A stretch of DNA of 64,000 bases, taken from assembly GCA_012033205.1 (NCBI GenBank), contig JAAUSO010000017.1, positions 1 to 64,000 of the forward strand, read 5' to 3'. A program made the position numbers and the translations under genes. Numbering within the stretch: position 1 is the stretch's first letter; every line of letters starts with the position of its first letter. The DNA is from Richelia sp. SL_2_1 (GTDB lineage: Bacteria; Cyanobacteriota; Cyanobacteriia; Cyanobacteriales; Nostocaceae). The notes below the pieces were generated by a model. It did not search any database and was not told the DNA's origin. It saw only the letters and a program-made list of their open reading frames with translations. Below, piece by piece: positions 39,696 to 48,824 of the stretch.

Positions 39696-41249
39696 ATGTC
39701 ATATTTGTTCAGAAAGGTTTTTACATTTAGTTCACAAGCTTTTGTAGCTTCTTTGGTTTTATCATCAGAAGTACAAGCTCAAGAAATACAAAATATACAG
39801 GAAGATATGTCAGAAGTTCCCAGCGTTTCTGAATTATCTGAGGTTGAATCTGAAGAATGGAATTTTCAAGTTTTACAAAATTTTATTCAACGTTATAACA
39901 TTGATACAAAATATCCTTTAGCAAATTTACAGCGTCAGGATGTAATCACACGTTATGAATTTGCTCTTATATTAAATGAAGTTATTCAATATATTAATAA
40001 TTCGCAAACTACAAATACAAATATTAAAAAGACTAACTCAATTAGTCAGCAAGAATTAGAATATTTAAGTAAGTTACAAAATGAATTTGCTTTTGAATTA
40101 CATGGTATTAATCAAAGAGTAGAGATATTAGAGACACAAAGCTTTCCCCAATTCTCTACAACAAGTAAACTGAGTGGAGAAGTTATATTTGCTCTTACTG
40201 GTGTAGGAGAAGGAAATAAGGCTGATGATGATGAAAAAACCGATAGTAATATAACTTTTAGTAGTCGCACTAAATTACAGTTAAATACTACTTTTACTGG
40301 TAAAGATAGACTAAAAACTTCTTTGAAAACTAGCAATATTCAGCCACTTGACTCAGCCACAGGAACTAATATGGCACGTTTGAGTGCTGAAGGTGATGAT
40401 GAAAATCAATTTGAATTAGGTGATTTCGCATATCGCTTTCCTGTAGGAAAAAGAACTAGAGTTCATATAGGTTCAACAGGCTTAGAAATCGACGATTTTG
40501 CTAATACTATTAATCCTTATTTAGATGCTAATGACGATGGTGCAGTTTCTCGTTTTGCACAGCGCAATCCTATCTATCGTCAAGGAGGAGGTGCTGGAAT
40601 CGGTATAGAATATGAAATAAGCGATAGTTTAGAACTTGGTTTGGGATACGTTGCTGATGATGCTGATGAACCCGAAATTGGTTTAAATAAATCAGACTAT
40701 GCTGCTATCGCACAACTAACTTTTAAACCCAATAAAACGTTTCTACTTGGTCTAAATTATATTCATTCTTACAATAATATTAATACTAATACTGGCAGCG
40801 ATGGCGCTAATGACCCGTTTGATGATAATAGTGAATCTATAAATGCCAATTCTTTCGGTTTACAAGGTTCAGTTGCTCTGAATAAAAAAGTTTCCCTGGG
40901 AAGCTGGGTTGGTTATACTCATGCTCAAGCAAACGATTTACCAAACAAACCAACTGCTAGTATCTTTAACTGGGCTTTTACTTTAGCATTTCCAGATTTA
41001 GGTAAGAAAGGTAATTTAGGTGGAATTATTATTGGGCAACCACCTAAACTTATAAGTAATCAATATCAATTAAATCAGGAAGAATATACCGATAAAGATA
41101 CTTCTCTACATTTAGAAGCCTTTTATCGTTTCCAAATAAATGATAATATAACTATTACTCCTGGTATGATGATTATTACTAACCCAGAACATAATAGTGA
41201 TAACGATACTATTTATCTTGGTACCTTACGAACAACTTTTAGCTTTTAA
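39696..41249 (+). CDS. SLH-type outer-membrane porin (iron uptake porin family)
   Basis: 517 residues. A signal peptide (ends SEVQAQ, about 29) precedes one SLH domain (WNFQVLQNFIQRYNIDTKYP to TRYEFALILNEVI, about 55-107). A coiled-coil stretch (LSKLQNEFAFELHGINQRVEILE) follows, then a long OprB-type beta-barrel ending in Phe, as outer-membrane barrels do. Such porins attach to peptidoglycan by SLH and allow passage of small solutes; some are linked to iron uptake. The 3' end overlaps the convergent regulator gene by 11 bases. It follows the glycan locus but may be separately transcribed. Confidence 0.88.
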   Translation: MSYLFRKVFTFSSQAFVASLVLSSEVQAQEIQNIQEDMSEVPSVSELSEVESEEWNFQVLQNFIQRYNIDTKYPLANLQRQDVITRYEFALILNEVIQYINNSQTTNTNIKKTNSISQQELEYLSKLQNEFAFELHGINQRVEILETQSFPQFSTTSKLSGEVIFALTGVGEGNKADDDEKTDSNITFSSRTKLQLNTTFTGKDRLKTSLKTSNIQPLDSATGTNMARLSAEGDDENQFELGDFAYRFPVGKRTRVHIGSTGLEIDDFANTINPYLDANDDGAVSRFAQRNPIYRQGGGAGIGIEYEISDSLELGLGYVADDADEPEIGLNKSDYAAIAQLTFKPNKTFLLGLNYIHSYNNINTNTGSDGANDPFDDNSESINANSFGLQGSVALNKKVSLGSWVGYTHAQANDLPNKPTASIFNWAFTLAFPDLGKKGNLGGIIIGQPPKLISNQYQLNQEEYTDKDTSLHLEAFYRFQINDNITITPGMMIITNPEHNSDNDTIYLGTLRTTFSF

Positions 41250-41607
41250 CTAATATTAAATGTTGCTCTACACTGGCAAGTAAGTCTTGAAAGCGAAAGG
41301 GTTTTTTCATATAATCACTCGCACCAAAACCAAGCGCTTTTGTTTTATCTTCATCATCACTACGAGCAGTTATCACAATAATTGGTAATTTTCTCCCTTG
41401 GGTTCGTAATTCTTGTAAAACTGTAAAACCATCTTTAAATGGTAATCCTATATCTAATACTATTAAATCAAATTGTTTGTTTAATGCAATTTTAATTGCT
41501 TGTTCACCGTCTTCAGCTATAACTGTCGTATAACCATTTTTTCGCAATCCTTTTTCTAAAAAGGCTGCAAGACGATTTTCATCTTCAACAATTAATATTT
41601 CTTTCAT
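41239..41607 (-). CDS. Receiver-only response regulator
   Basis: 122 residues, a single CheY-like domain: acidic pair VEDE at 7-10, phospho-Asp in LIVLDIGLPFKDG (about 52), VITARSD with Thr, and Lys in YMKKPF. It is very similar to the N-terminal half of the OmpR-type regulator at 43839, but ends (HLILVKS) before any DNA-binding domain. The stop lies inside the 3' end of the convergent porin gene, so the gene may have been truncated there. Alternatively it is a natural single-domain regulator. Its kinase is unknown. Confidence 0.85.
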   Translation of the reverse strand: MKEILIVEDENRLAAFLEKGLRKNGYTTVIAEDGEQAIKIALNKQFDLIVLDIGLPFKDGFTVLQELRTQGRKLPIIVITARSDDEDKTKALGFGASDYMKKPFRFQDLLASVEQHLILVKS

Positions 41608-42085
41608 TTTATTTATATCCCTGATACTCTAAAAAACAGAAAACAATATTTTTCACTAGAGATTAATTATAGTCATATACAACTAAAAATCTTTAAGACA
41701 ATCAAATTATGTAAAATATTTTTATGCTCCAATTTATTCTCTCAATGCTTAATATTTAATAACTTGAATTTTAAATATAAAAAAAATAACCTACTTGTTA
41801 ATTGTAAGCATTATTATAACCTTCTAAACGTGAAAAAATCATGAAGTTATTATGAGAAAATTATCATCTATATATATAATAATTCTATTATGAACCATGA
41901 GTTATAAAAGGAGTATCCCCTGTAGGGGGGTTCTTTATAGAATCAAATATTTAAAATTTTCTTTAAAATTTTATTTTATTTTATTTTAAATTTCTAGATA
42001 AAATAAATCCTAAAATAGCCATATTTTCTCTAATTATCGTTAAAATTTGAATATATGGCTTTAATCACTCACTAAGAATTATAAT
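41608..42085. other. Gene-free AT-rich spacer
   Basis: Mostly A/T. One GC-rich feature, ATCCCCTGTAGGGGGG near 41915-41930, could form a small hairpin. No coding frame seen. Confidence 0.5.
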
Positions 42086-42969
42086 TTACTTCTTTGCTTC
42101 CATTTCCAGAAGCTCAGGAATAGTCACGAAGCTATAACCTTGCTGCTTGAGTTTGGCAATTATCTGAGGTAAAGCTTGGATGGTACGAGTGCGATCGCAC
42201 CACCATCGTGTAGTAATATAATACCACCAGGACGTGCATTTTTGATCACATTATTTACCAGTGTTTCTGGTGCAGGTTGCTGAAAGTCGCGAGAATCAGC
42301 AGACCACATCAAAGTAGCATATTTTTTATTTCTAGCGTGAGCAACCAAACCATTGCTTAAATGTCCTCCCGGTGGACGGAATAAATTTGTTTTTACCCCC
42401 GTAACTTGATAAATTAAGTCTGTGGTTTTATCAATTTCAAAGGCAGCAACTTGGGGATTCATAAAATGATACCAATGATGCCAAGTATGATTAGCGATTG
42501 CATGACCTTCGGTAATCACTTGCTTTCCTAATTCAGGATTATTTTTGAGTGCTTGTCCAACTACAAAAAATGTTGCTTTAATATTATTTTTTTTCAATAT
42601 ATCTAATGTTTGTCTAGTACTATTTTTCCATGGTCCATCATCAAAAGTTAAAGCAATAACTTTTTTATTTCCAATTGGTTTGATTTCATAAATTATTTTA
42701 CCATTAAAGCTTGTTGGTGAAACAGAAAGTAAGTTTTTTTGCTTTAGCTGTTCGTTCAAACTTGCTTCCATTGCGGTTTGAAATTCTGCAACTCGCTGTT
42801 GATTGTCTGCGTTGGAATTGATAATTTCGATTTTGGGTTTATTTATCCCGATAATTTGAGATAAATTCCAACTTTTCGGTATTACAAAACTCAAGCATAA
42901 AGTACTAGTAAAAAGAAGTAAAGCGATTAATAACTTATGCGGTAGAACAAATATTTTTCTGTTTTCCAC
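42086..42969 (-). pseudogene. Polysaccharide deacetylase (NodB domain), one-base frameshift
   Basis: About 294 residues. An N-terminal membrane anchor (LLIALLLFTSTLCLSFV) precedes a NodB domain: TFDDGPW (Asp-Asp), HTWHH metal ligands, RPPGGHLSNGL and ILLHDGG. The main frame then reads AIALVPSKLYLR and stops at 42160. Adding one G in the GCGATCGC region (42197-42198) gives LLHDGGGDRTRTIQALPQII and then KLKQQGYSFVTIPELLE to a stop at 42086, the normal family C-terminus. It acts on N-acetylated cell-wall or exopolymer sugars. It may serve the glycan made upstream. Confidence 0.85.
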
Positions 42970-43660
42970 TTGATATTTCTCTCAAAAATATAATTTTGTT
43001 TAGATATTTTTTAGCTTGTAAACATAACCATTTATCCCAATAAAAAGCTTTATTTATCAGCTATTTATTGGATAATTTTATTTTGTAAATTATTAATAGC
43101 TTGCCCTAAAATTAATATTCTCCCTTCGCTGATACGGCAGTATTAAGTTGTTACGCATTTAATTTGTATAACGCCCTTCGTGCAAGATGTGTTTCCTTAC
43201 GGACACGCTTCGCTAACGCACTACAATATTTTCAGAGAAATTAATCAATTAATCTTACTTCTCGGTTAAATTCTATTAGTTTTTACTAATTGTCTACCTT
43301 GAAACAATAGTAAAGCTACTGTAGAATCAAAATAAGAATTCCTAGCTATTTAATTTATAATTACTACAAAATAATTTTTTACTTATCCGAATAAATATCG
43401 GGAACCGATTATAAAACGAGTAGATAAATTCTCTCGATAATGAATATTATTCTGAATACGAGTTAGATTTCATAGATAAAATTTAGTCATAATAGCAGGT
43501 GATAATTAGCCTGTTATTACGATATTAATACCAGTTTATCAAAAAGGCAATAATAATAAATACTTTTAAAATAAAAGAAATTAAGGTATATTTAAAATCT
43601 AATTAATATCTATTTAAAATTTCCTGAAAGAATATAAAAATCCTGTTTGATTTTTAAATC

Positions 43661-43690
43661 TAGCGGTTTTCAATTGGGTGCAATACAAAT
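43661..43690. repeat. 125-bp element, left-end fragment
   Basis: TAGCGGTTTTCAATTGGGTGCAATAC matches only the left end of the elements at 4486 and 27163; similarity stops there. Confidence 0.55.
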
Positions 43691-43718
43691 AAAATTGGTA
43701 AAAATCGGTGTGGCTGAA

Positions 43719-43780
43719 GAAGTCGGGTTTTTAGAACAACTGTCTGTCAGGTGAGATAAGTTAGGTAAAAACCCGACTTC
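43719..43780. repeat. 62-bp GAAGTCGGG hairpin repeat
   Basis: Perfect ends GAAGTCGGGTTTTTA / TAAAAACCCGACTTC, 62 bp, at the 3' side of the response regulator gene. Confidence 0.85.
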
Positions 43781-43838
43781 TAAGAATAACTATCTGGTGG
43801 GTGAAGTTGCCAAAAACTCGAATTGTGATGATTTAATA

Positions 43839-44507
43839 TTAATTTCGCAAACGATAACCCACACCTCGAACGGTTTCAATCAACTCGCTACCGAACTTTT
43901 TTCTTAAATAACCAATATAAACATCTACAATATTTGAACCGGGGTCATAATCGTATCCCCAAACTCGATCCAAAAGTTGCTCTCTACTCATAACTTGTCC
44001 AGGATGGCTAAAAAGAGTTTCTGCTAAAGTAAATTCACGGGCTGGTAAATCAATAATATCGCCATTCACTCGCACTTTTCGAGTCCGTAAATCGAGTACA
44101 ACATTACCTGCTTGGAGAATATTTTCTTCTTTAATTTGGGATATTTGAGTATTTCGCAACCTTAACCGTATTCGTGCAAGTAATTCTTCAAATCGAAACG
44201 GTTTGGTCATATAATCATCAGCACCACCTTCTAAACCCGCAACTTTATCATTAATATCATCACGAGCGGTTAATATAATGATTGCTAAATTTTCCCCTTG
44301 TCCCCTTATTGCTTCTAAAACATCCAAACCATCTTGCCCTGGAAGTCCTAAATCAAGAATTAGCAAATCAAAATTATTCCCAACAGCCAAATTTAAAGTT
44401 TCTTTCGCATCGGATGCAATGGTAGGAACAAAACCATTTGCACGTAACCCTTTGGCGATAAAAGAAGCAATCCGAAACTCATCTTCAGCAATTAGAATTT
44501 GACTCAT
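43839..44507 (-). CDS. OmpR/PhoB-type response regulator
   Basis: 222 residues. Receiver domain 1-115 has acidic pair AEDE, phospho-Asp in LLILDLGLPGQDG (about 52), Thr in ILTARDD and Lys in YMTKPF. The winged-helix DNA-binding domain has LPAREFTLAETLFSHPGQV, SREQLLDRVWGYDYDPGSN and VRGVGYRLRN. A transcription factor controlled by phosphorylation. It is 228 bases after a histidine kinase gene on the same strand, so the two form a likely two-component pair. The signal sensed is unknown. Confidence 0.93.
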   Translation of the reverse strand: MSQILIAEDEFRIASFIAKGLRANGFVPTIASDAKETLNLAVGNNFDLLILDLGLPGQDGLDVLEAIRGQGENLAIIILTARDDINDKVAGLEGGADDYMTKPFRFEELLARIRLRLRNTQISQIKEENILQAGNVVLDLRTRKVRVNGDIIDLPAREFTLAETLFSHPGQVMSREQLLDRVWGYDYDPGSNIVDVYIGYLRKKFGSELIETVRGVGYRLRN

Positions 44508-44579
44508 AATTAAGATTTTAAATTTAACATTCTAAAAAATTATTACGGGAGCATCCCAATTATGTAAATTCATTTTTTG

Positions 44580-44642
44580 TAGTGCGGGCTAGAAGCCCGC
44601 TTCATGGACATTAGGGAGCTTTTCGGTTCCCACTACAAATTT
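44580..44642. repeat. GTAGTGCGGGC hairpin repeat
   Basis: GTAGTGCGGGCTAGAAGCCCGC forms a first hairpin. GGGAGCTTTTCGGTTCCC with closing ACTACAAA follows. It is related to 3861-3887 and lies between the kinase and regulator genes. Confidence 0.6.
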
Positions 44643-44734
44643 TATTTTTGCAAAACTGGGATGCTCTGATTATTACGGCAAAAATGAATTGATAAAATAC
44701 CTCTGAGCAGCGAAAATAAATTGTTAATCATTTA

Positions 44735-46276
44735 CTAATTATTAACTGGTAATACTAAACAAAAACTAGCACCTTTTCCAGGTTCACTGTGTAATATTAC
44801 TTCCCCATAATGCGCTTCTACAATCGCCTTAACAATAGATAATCCTAAACCAGCACCTTCGGAACGACGACGACTATGAGCAGCACGAGCAAAGCGTTCA
44901 AAAATTCGTTCTTGGTCAGCTTCCTTAATTCCCTCTCCTGTATCCCGTACCCAGAATTTAATTTTATCTTTAGTCATAGAAGAACCAATTCCAATTGTAT
45001 CACTACTGATTGTATACTGAGTCGCATTTTGTGCCAGATTCATTACTGCTTGAGTAATTCGCTGACGATCAACAACAATTTTTCCTTGGGCAACTTTATC
45101 CAGGCACCAATTACGTTCTCCTAGAGCTTGAGCTTTAGCAAACAACTCTTGAGTAAAATGATTAATATCAACCGTTTCTAATTGTAAAAAGTCTGGACGT
45201 TCCGCTTTTGTTAGTAGAATTAAATCTTCTACAAATCGACTCATTCGATCTAATTCATCAAGCACTAAAGTTACGGTTTCATTGATTTCTTTTGGATCAT
45301 CTTCACTCATTAATTCGAGATTTCCCCGAATAATAGTAATCGGTGTTCTTAATTCGTGTCCCGCATCATTAATAAAATTGCGCTGAGTAGTAAAAGTTGT
45401 TTGCAATCTATCCATCATCTCGTTGAAAGTGATTGCTACTTCTGCAAGTTCATCTTTACCTCGAACGGGAATGCGTTTACTTAAGTCAGATTCGCTAATA
45501 GAACGAGCAGTTGTACTAAAAGTACGTATTGGAGATAATATTTTTCCAGAAGCTATCCAAGACAGTAGCAAAGCTGCAAACATCACAATAGAACTAATCT
45601 GAATTACAACCGCTACCGCTTCAACTACTTCTTGACGCTCTCCACTGATAGTATGAGCTACTACCAATACTCCACGAAATTTACCCTGTATTTTTACGGG
45701 CTGAACCTTGTAAATAATCCCACCAACATTCGTCTCAGGCACTTCCATTTCGTCTTCTTCGGGTTTAACTGCTTTTGCCCAATCAAGCATTAATTCTGAA
45801 TCTCGATCAAATATTCTTGGTCTTGCTCTGGGACTTGATTTAAAAAACTTTCCATCTACAAAGGTAAGTAAAAAAGTATCATCTTCTGGAAGTTGCTTAG
45901 CTAAAAATGCATTGAAAAAATCTTTGAGTTCTCTTGGCGATTTTGGAGTTGTAAGACGCTCATCCAACTCCTTTACAAAACCAGCATTCTCTAGTTCATC
46001 TAATTCTGCTTCTTCTAATTCCGTATCTTCTCCATTTGCAATTAGTTGGTCAAATGTCTCCATCTTTTCTACCAACTCTCGACGAACTCGCACATCAACA
46101 CGAGAGTATAATAGATTACGAAATGCCGGAATGGAAACTAAAAAATAAACGTAATAATTATTACGTACCAAAAAGTATCCGGGTACGAGTAGCCCAAAAT
46201 AATCTCTGCCAGGTATTATAACCAGGGAGTTTGCTGATTGCTGAGTTCTCTTGTTGAGAGTAGTTTTTGAAAGCAT
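44735..46276 (-). CDS. Sensor histidine kinase (HAMP), N-terminus probably scrambled by compensating indels
   Basis: 513 residues. A periplasmic sensor region (about 60-220) precedes TM2 (about 223-243) and HAMP. HisKA has DAGHELRTPIT. HATPase has NLAQNATQYT, DTGEGI and GAGLGLSI. It pairs with the regulator at 43839. Residues about 20-48 read SLVIIPGRDYFGLLVPGY and lack a clean TM1. Neighbouring frames on the same DNA read WQRLFWATRTRILFGT and then IIITFIF just before LVSIPAFRNLLY, a proper TM1. Three one-base losses (about 46215, 46165 and in the A6 run 46140-46145) would explain this while keeping the frame open. The true N-terminus therefore probably differs from the plain translation. Confidence 0.85.
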   Translation of the reverse strand: MLSKTTLNKRTQQSANSLVIIPGRDYFGLLVPGYFLVRNNYYVYFLVSIPAFRNLLYSRVDVRVRRELVEKMETFDQLIANGEDTELEEAELDELENAGFVKELDERLTTPKSPRELKDFFNAFLAKQLPEDDTFLLTFVDGKFFKSSPRARPRIFDRDSELMLDWAKAVKPEEDEMEVPETNVGGIIYKVQPVKIQGKFRGVLVVAHTISGERQEVVEAVAVVIQISSIVMFAALLLSWIASGKILSPIRTFSTTARSISESDLSKRIPVRGKDELAEVAITFNEMMDRLQTTFTTQRNFINDAGHELRTPITIIRGNLELMSEDDPKEINETVTLVLDELDRMSRFVEDLILLTKAERPDFLQLETVDINHFTQELFAKAQALGERNWCLDKVAQGKIVVDRQRITQAVMNLAQNATQYTISSDTIGIGSSMTKDKIKFWVRDTGEGIKEADQERIFERFARAAHSRRRSEGAGLGLSIVKAIVEAHYGEVILHSEPGKGASFCLVLPVNN

Positions 46277-46932
46277 TTGTATTTAAAAAATTAAATCTGG
46301 ACATGATTTTTTTCGCTTATGGGTACAAGTTTATGCTAATTAAATGGTTTAACTTACATCTTGCAGCATAGAAACCTATCGTTAAAATAATTACTAATTG
46401 TTTGACTTAGTTTTTACTCGTCTGGGACTGCAAGTCCCAGTCTGATAGCAGAAGTCCATTAAAATGGACTAGAATCTTGCATTTTTATGTTAGTACTATT
46501 TTTATTTATATTTTTTATTATGTAGTTGATTATGCTTATGGTGCAAGATATCAGTTAAAAAACAGGATTGAGAATAGGGGAAAGTAATAAATACTTAATT
46601 AAAGATAAATCTAAAATACTTGTATTTGTTAGTAGTAGCGCTTCAGCGCTGAAGCCTTACTATAAATAAAAGTTTTTGCCACCAACTACTTAATAAGCGG
46701 TACACATTACTAAGCTGCTAAGCCTTTGTCTATTCAGCTTGATAGAAGTTTATCCAAGATAATTTCTCATGAAAAACAGGGAATCACCGTTTTTTTAGTA
46801 TTAGTATCTCATAAAAAAGAATTAATGTATACTATCGTCTAGATAAATTATACTACTTGCGTACATTTGGGAATTTTTTTATTATATACATATTAAAGAA
46901 GAAGTCTTAGAAGTTTATTAATAAAATTACCT
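46277..46932. other. Divergent spacer with a 190-bp repeat and a hairpin
   Basis: It holds repeat copy B (46354-46555) and a hairpin AGTAGCGCTTCAGCGCTGAA at 46634-46664. AT-rich sequence leads to the SirB1-like gene. No gene seen, although repeat B begins with what is a start-codon region in copy A. Confidence 0.55.
46354..46555. repeat. 190-bp dispersed repeat, copy B
   Basis: Collinear with 25327-25510. It has about 17 extra bases forming the small hairpin GGGACTGCAAGTCCC. Downstream of its left end there is no open frame, unlike copy A. Confidence 0.75.
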
Positions 46933-47757
46933 ATGAATTTATCGTCAGCGCGACAATATTTTAGTGATGAGATTCAACAGCCTGACGAGTATATCGACTT
47001 GACAAAGGCTGCTTTGTATATTGCTCAGGAAGAATACTCCAACCTGTACATAGAAGAATACATTAATGCAATTGAGACGATGGCAATAGAATTACAAGAA
47101 CGTTTGCCATTAGATAATTATCCTTTAAAAATTATTCAATGCATTAATAAATATCTCTATGAAGACTTGTGTTTTACTGGTAACAAACAAAACTATTATG
47201 ACCCTCGAAATAGTTTTTTAAATGATGTTATTGAACGTCGGGTTGGAATTCCAATTACCCTAGCATTACTTTATATAGAAGTTTCCCGTCGTATTGATTT
47301 CCCTATGGTAGGTATAGGAATGCCGGGACATTTTTTGATTCGTCCAGATATTCCCGAAATTGAAATTTTTGTCGATGCTTTTAATAATGGCGAAGTACTT
47401 TTTCCCCAAGATTGTCAGGAACGGCTAAGTCAAATTTATCAGCAAAACGTAACCCTAAAACCAGAATTTTTGGCACCAGTCACTAAAAAGCAGTTTTTAG
47501 CAAGAATCTTGACTAATCTTAAATATATTTATATTAAACAACAGGAATTAGAAAAAGCTTTATTATGTGTAGAAAGAATTTTATTATTGTTTTCCGGTGC
47601 AGTATTAGAAATACGCGATCGCGGTTTATTGTGTTATCAAACTGGACGCTTCAATCAAGCTTCAGTTGACTTACAAGCCTATTTACTCCAAGTTCCCGAC
47701 GCTCAAGACGCTTCTACCATTAGACGCTTGCTCGCACAAATGGGCAAAGATTTTTAA
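46933..47757 (+). CDS. SirB1/transglutaminase-like protein with TPR-like C-terminus
   Basis: 274 residues. A transglutaminase-like N-terminal domain of the SirB1 type contains NYYDPRNSFLNDVIERRVGIPITLALLYIEV (about 95-125) and MVGIGMPGHFLIRP. Two TPR-like helical pairs follow (KALLCVERILLLF and SVDLQAYLLQVPDAQD). These proteins usually lack a clear enzymatic role; some carry the protease-like Cys/His pair, which is not evident here. Single gene. Function unknown beyond the family. Confidence 0.85.
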   Translation: MNLSSARQYFSDEIQQPDEYIDLTKAALYIAQEEYSNLYIEEYINAIETMAIELQERLPLDNYPLKIIQCINKYLYEDLCFTGNKQNYYDPRNSFLNDVIERRVGIPITLALLYIEVSRRIDFPMVGIGMPGHFLIRPDIPEIEIFVDAFNNGEVLFPQDCQERLSQIYQQNVTLKPEFLAPVTKKQFLARILTNLKYIYIKQQELEKALLCVERILLLFSGAVLEIRDRGLLCYQTGRFNQASVDLQAYLLQVPDAQDASTIRRLLAQMGKDF

Positions 47758-48035
47758 CAGTTATCAGTTATCAGTTATCAGTTAACAGTTATCAGTCACG
47801 TTTATATTTGGGAAAGTTTAAATAGAACACCATACACCGCCCGGTTTACTGTTCACTGATGTAAATACTAACTCAAAACTCAAAACTCCGGTACAGACGT
47901 AGCAATGCTACGTCTCTACAATTCCTAACTCCGGTACAGACGTAGCAATGCTACGTCTCTACAATTCCTAACTCCGGTACAGACGTAGCAATGCTACGTC
48001 TCTACAACTCCTAACTCCTAACTCCTAACTCTTAA
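47757..48035. repeat. STRR block with three tandem GACGTAGC hairpins
   Basis: TTATCAG units (47757-47795) and CTCAAAA units precede three near-identical 43-bp units. Each unit is ACTCCGGTACAGACGTAGCA, then ATGCTACGTCTCTACAATTCCTA (47888-48010). The block ends in CTCCTAA heptamers. The 3' edge supplies the last codons and stop of the SRPBCC gene. Confidence 0.9.
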
Positions 48036-48474
48036 CACCCTCCGCAACAAGCTTAAGACGACGTAATTGTGCTTGCATATCTTCTTTGGTAAATTTTTCG
48101 GCAAAGATTTTAAAACCCCAAGTAATTAAAGGGTTAGGAATCTCAAATTCAAAGCGATTAACTAAACGAGTTCCCTTGTTTATGGGTTGACATTCCCAGC
48201 GATCGCACCCTTTAAAAAAACCATCAAACCCCCAAACTACCAGACCTGGTTCTCTCTGGACAACAGTACTGATCAATGTTGGTTTGATTACTGGTATTTG
48301 AATAATAAACTTACTTTTACTACCTACTTCTGTACTCCAATCTCCTATAGGTTCGCAGCACAAAGCCGGATTCAACCATCGATGCATTAAAACACGGTCT
48401 GTGATACATTGTTCTACTACTGCGGATGTAGCATGAATATCAACCGATTGTTCAAAAACTTGTTTATAGGACAT
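48025..48474 (-). CDS. SRPBCC (START-like) family protein
   Basis: 149 residues, helix-grip fold: a beta strand VDIHATSAVVEQCITD, then LMHRWLNPALCCEP, VVQREPGLVVWGFDGF and a long C-terminal helix (FAEKFTKEDMQAQLRRLKLVAE). The fold binds hydrophobic ligands or acts as a cyclase/dehydratase-like domain; the ligand is not predictable. The final GVKS and stop are STRR-derived. Confidence 0.82.
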   Translation of the reverse strand: MSYKQVFEQSVDIHATSAVVEQCITDRVLMHRWLNPALCCEPIGDWSTEVGSKSKFIIQIPVIKPTLISTVVQREPGLVVWGFDGFFKGCDRWECQPINKGTRLVNRFEFEIPNPLITWGFKIFAEKFTKEDMQAQLRRLKLVAEGVKS

Positions 48475-48824
48475 TTTACATTTTTTTTAATGTAATCTCC
48501 CCAATAAGATTAACGTAAAAGAGCAGTTATGACATCAGCTTTTGAGCAATACTACAAAGTATTTTACATTGAAAAAATGTATATAGAAACACACATGATT
48601 CAGTAATCGTGAGCCATTTTGATTAGTTTTTTGGGGAAAAAAGTGAATAAAAATAAAAAAAGTAAAAAATAACCTTGATATAAATTATTTGTAAGATTTA
48701 CTGGTAAATTAGGTTGCAAAACACTTATGAAGTTGTCAGGGTGTGGTATTGTTTCAGGCAATCGACTACCTTATCATCTAAGGTGTTTTTCGCGATAACA
48801 CGCTTACTTTAAAACTGAAAAACC
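48475..48824. other. Gene-free divergent spacer
   Basis: AT-rich sequence between the SRPBCC gene and the TM-helix protein. I see no repeats, hairpins or coding frames that I can support. Confidence 0.5.

Larger units (their letters stand above)
42970..43838. other. Long gene-free spacer with repeat fragments
   Basis: AT-rich. It contains the short repeat CGGACACGCTTCGCTAACGC (about 43198-43220), a left-end fragment of the 125-bp element (43661-43690), and a complete 62-bp hairpin (43719-43780) just before the regulator's 3' end. No coding frame seen. Confidence 0.55.
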
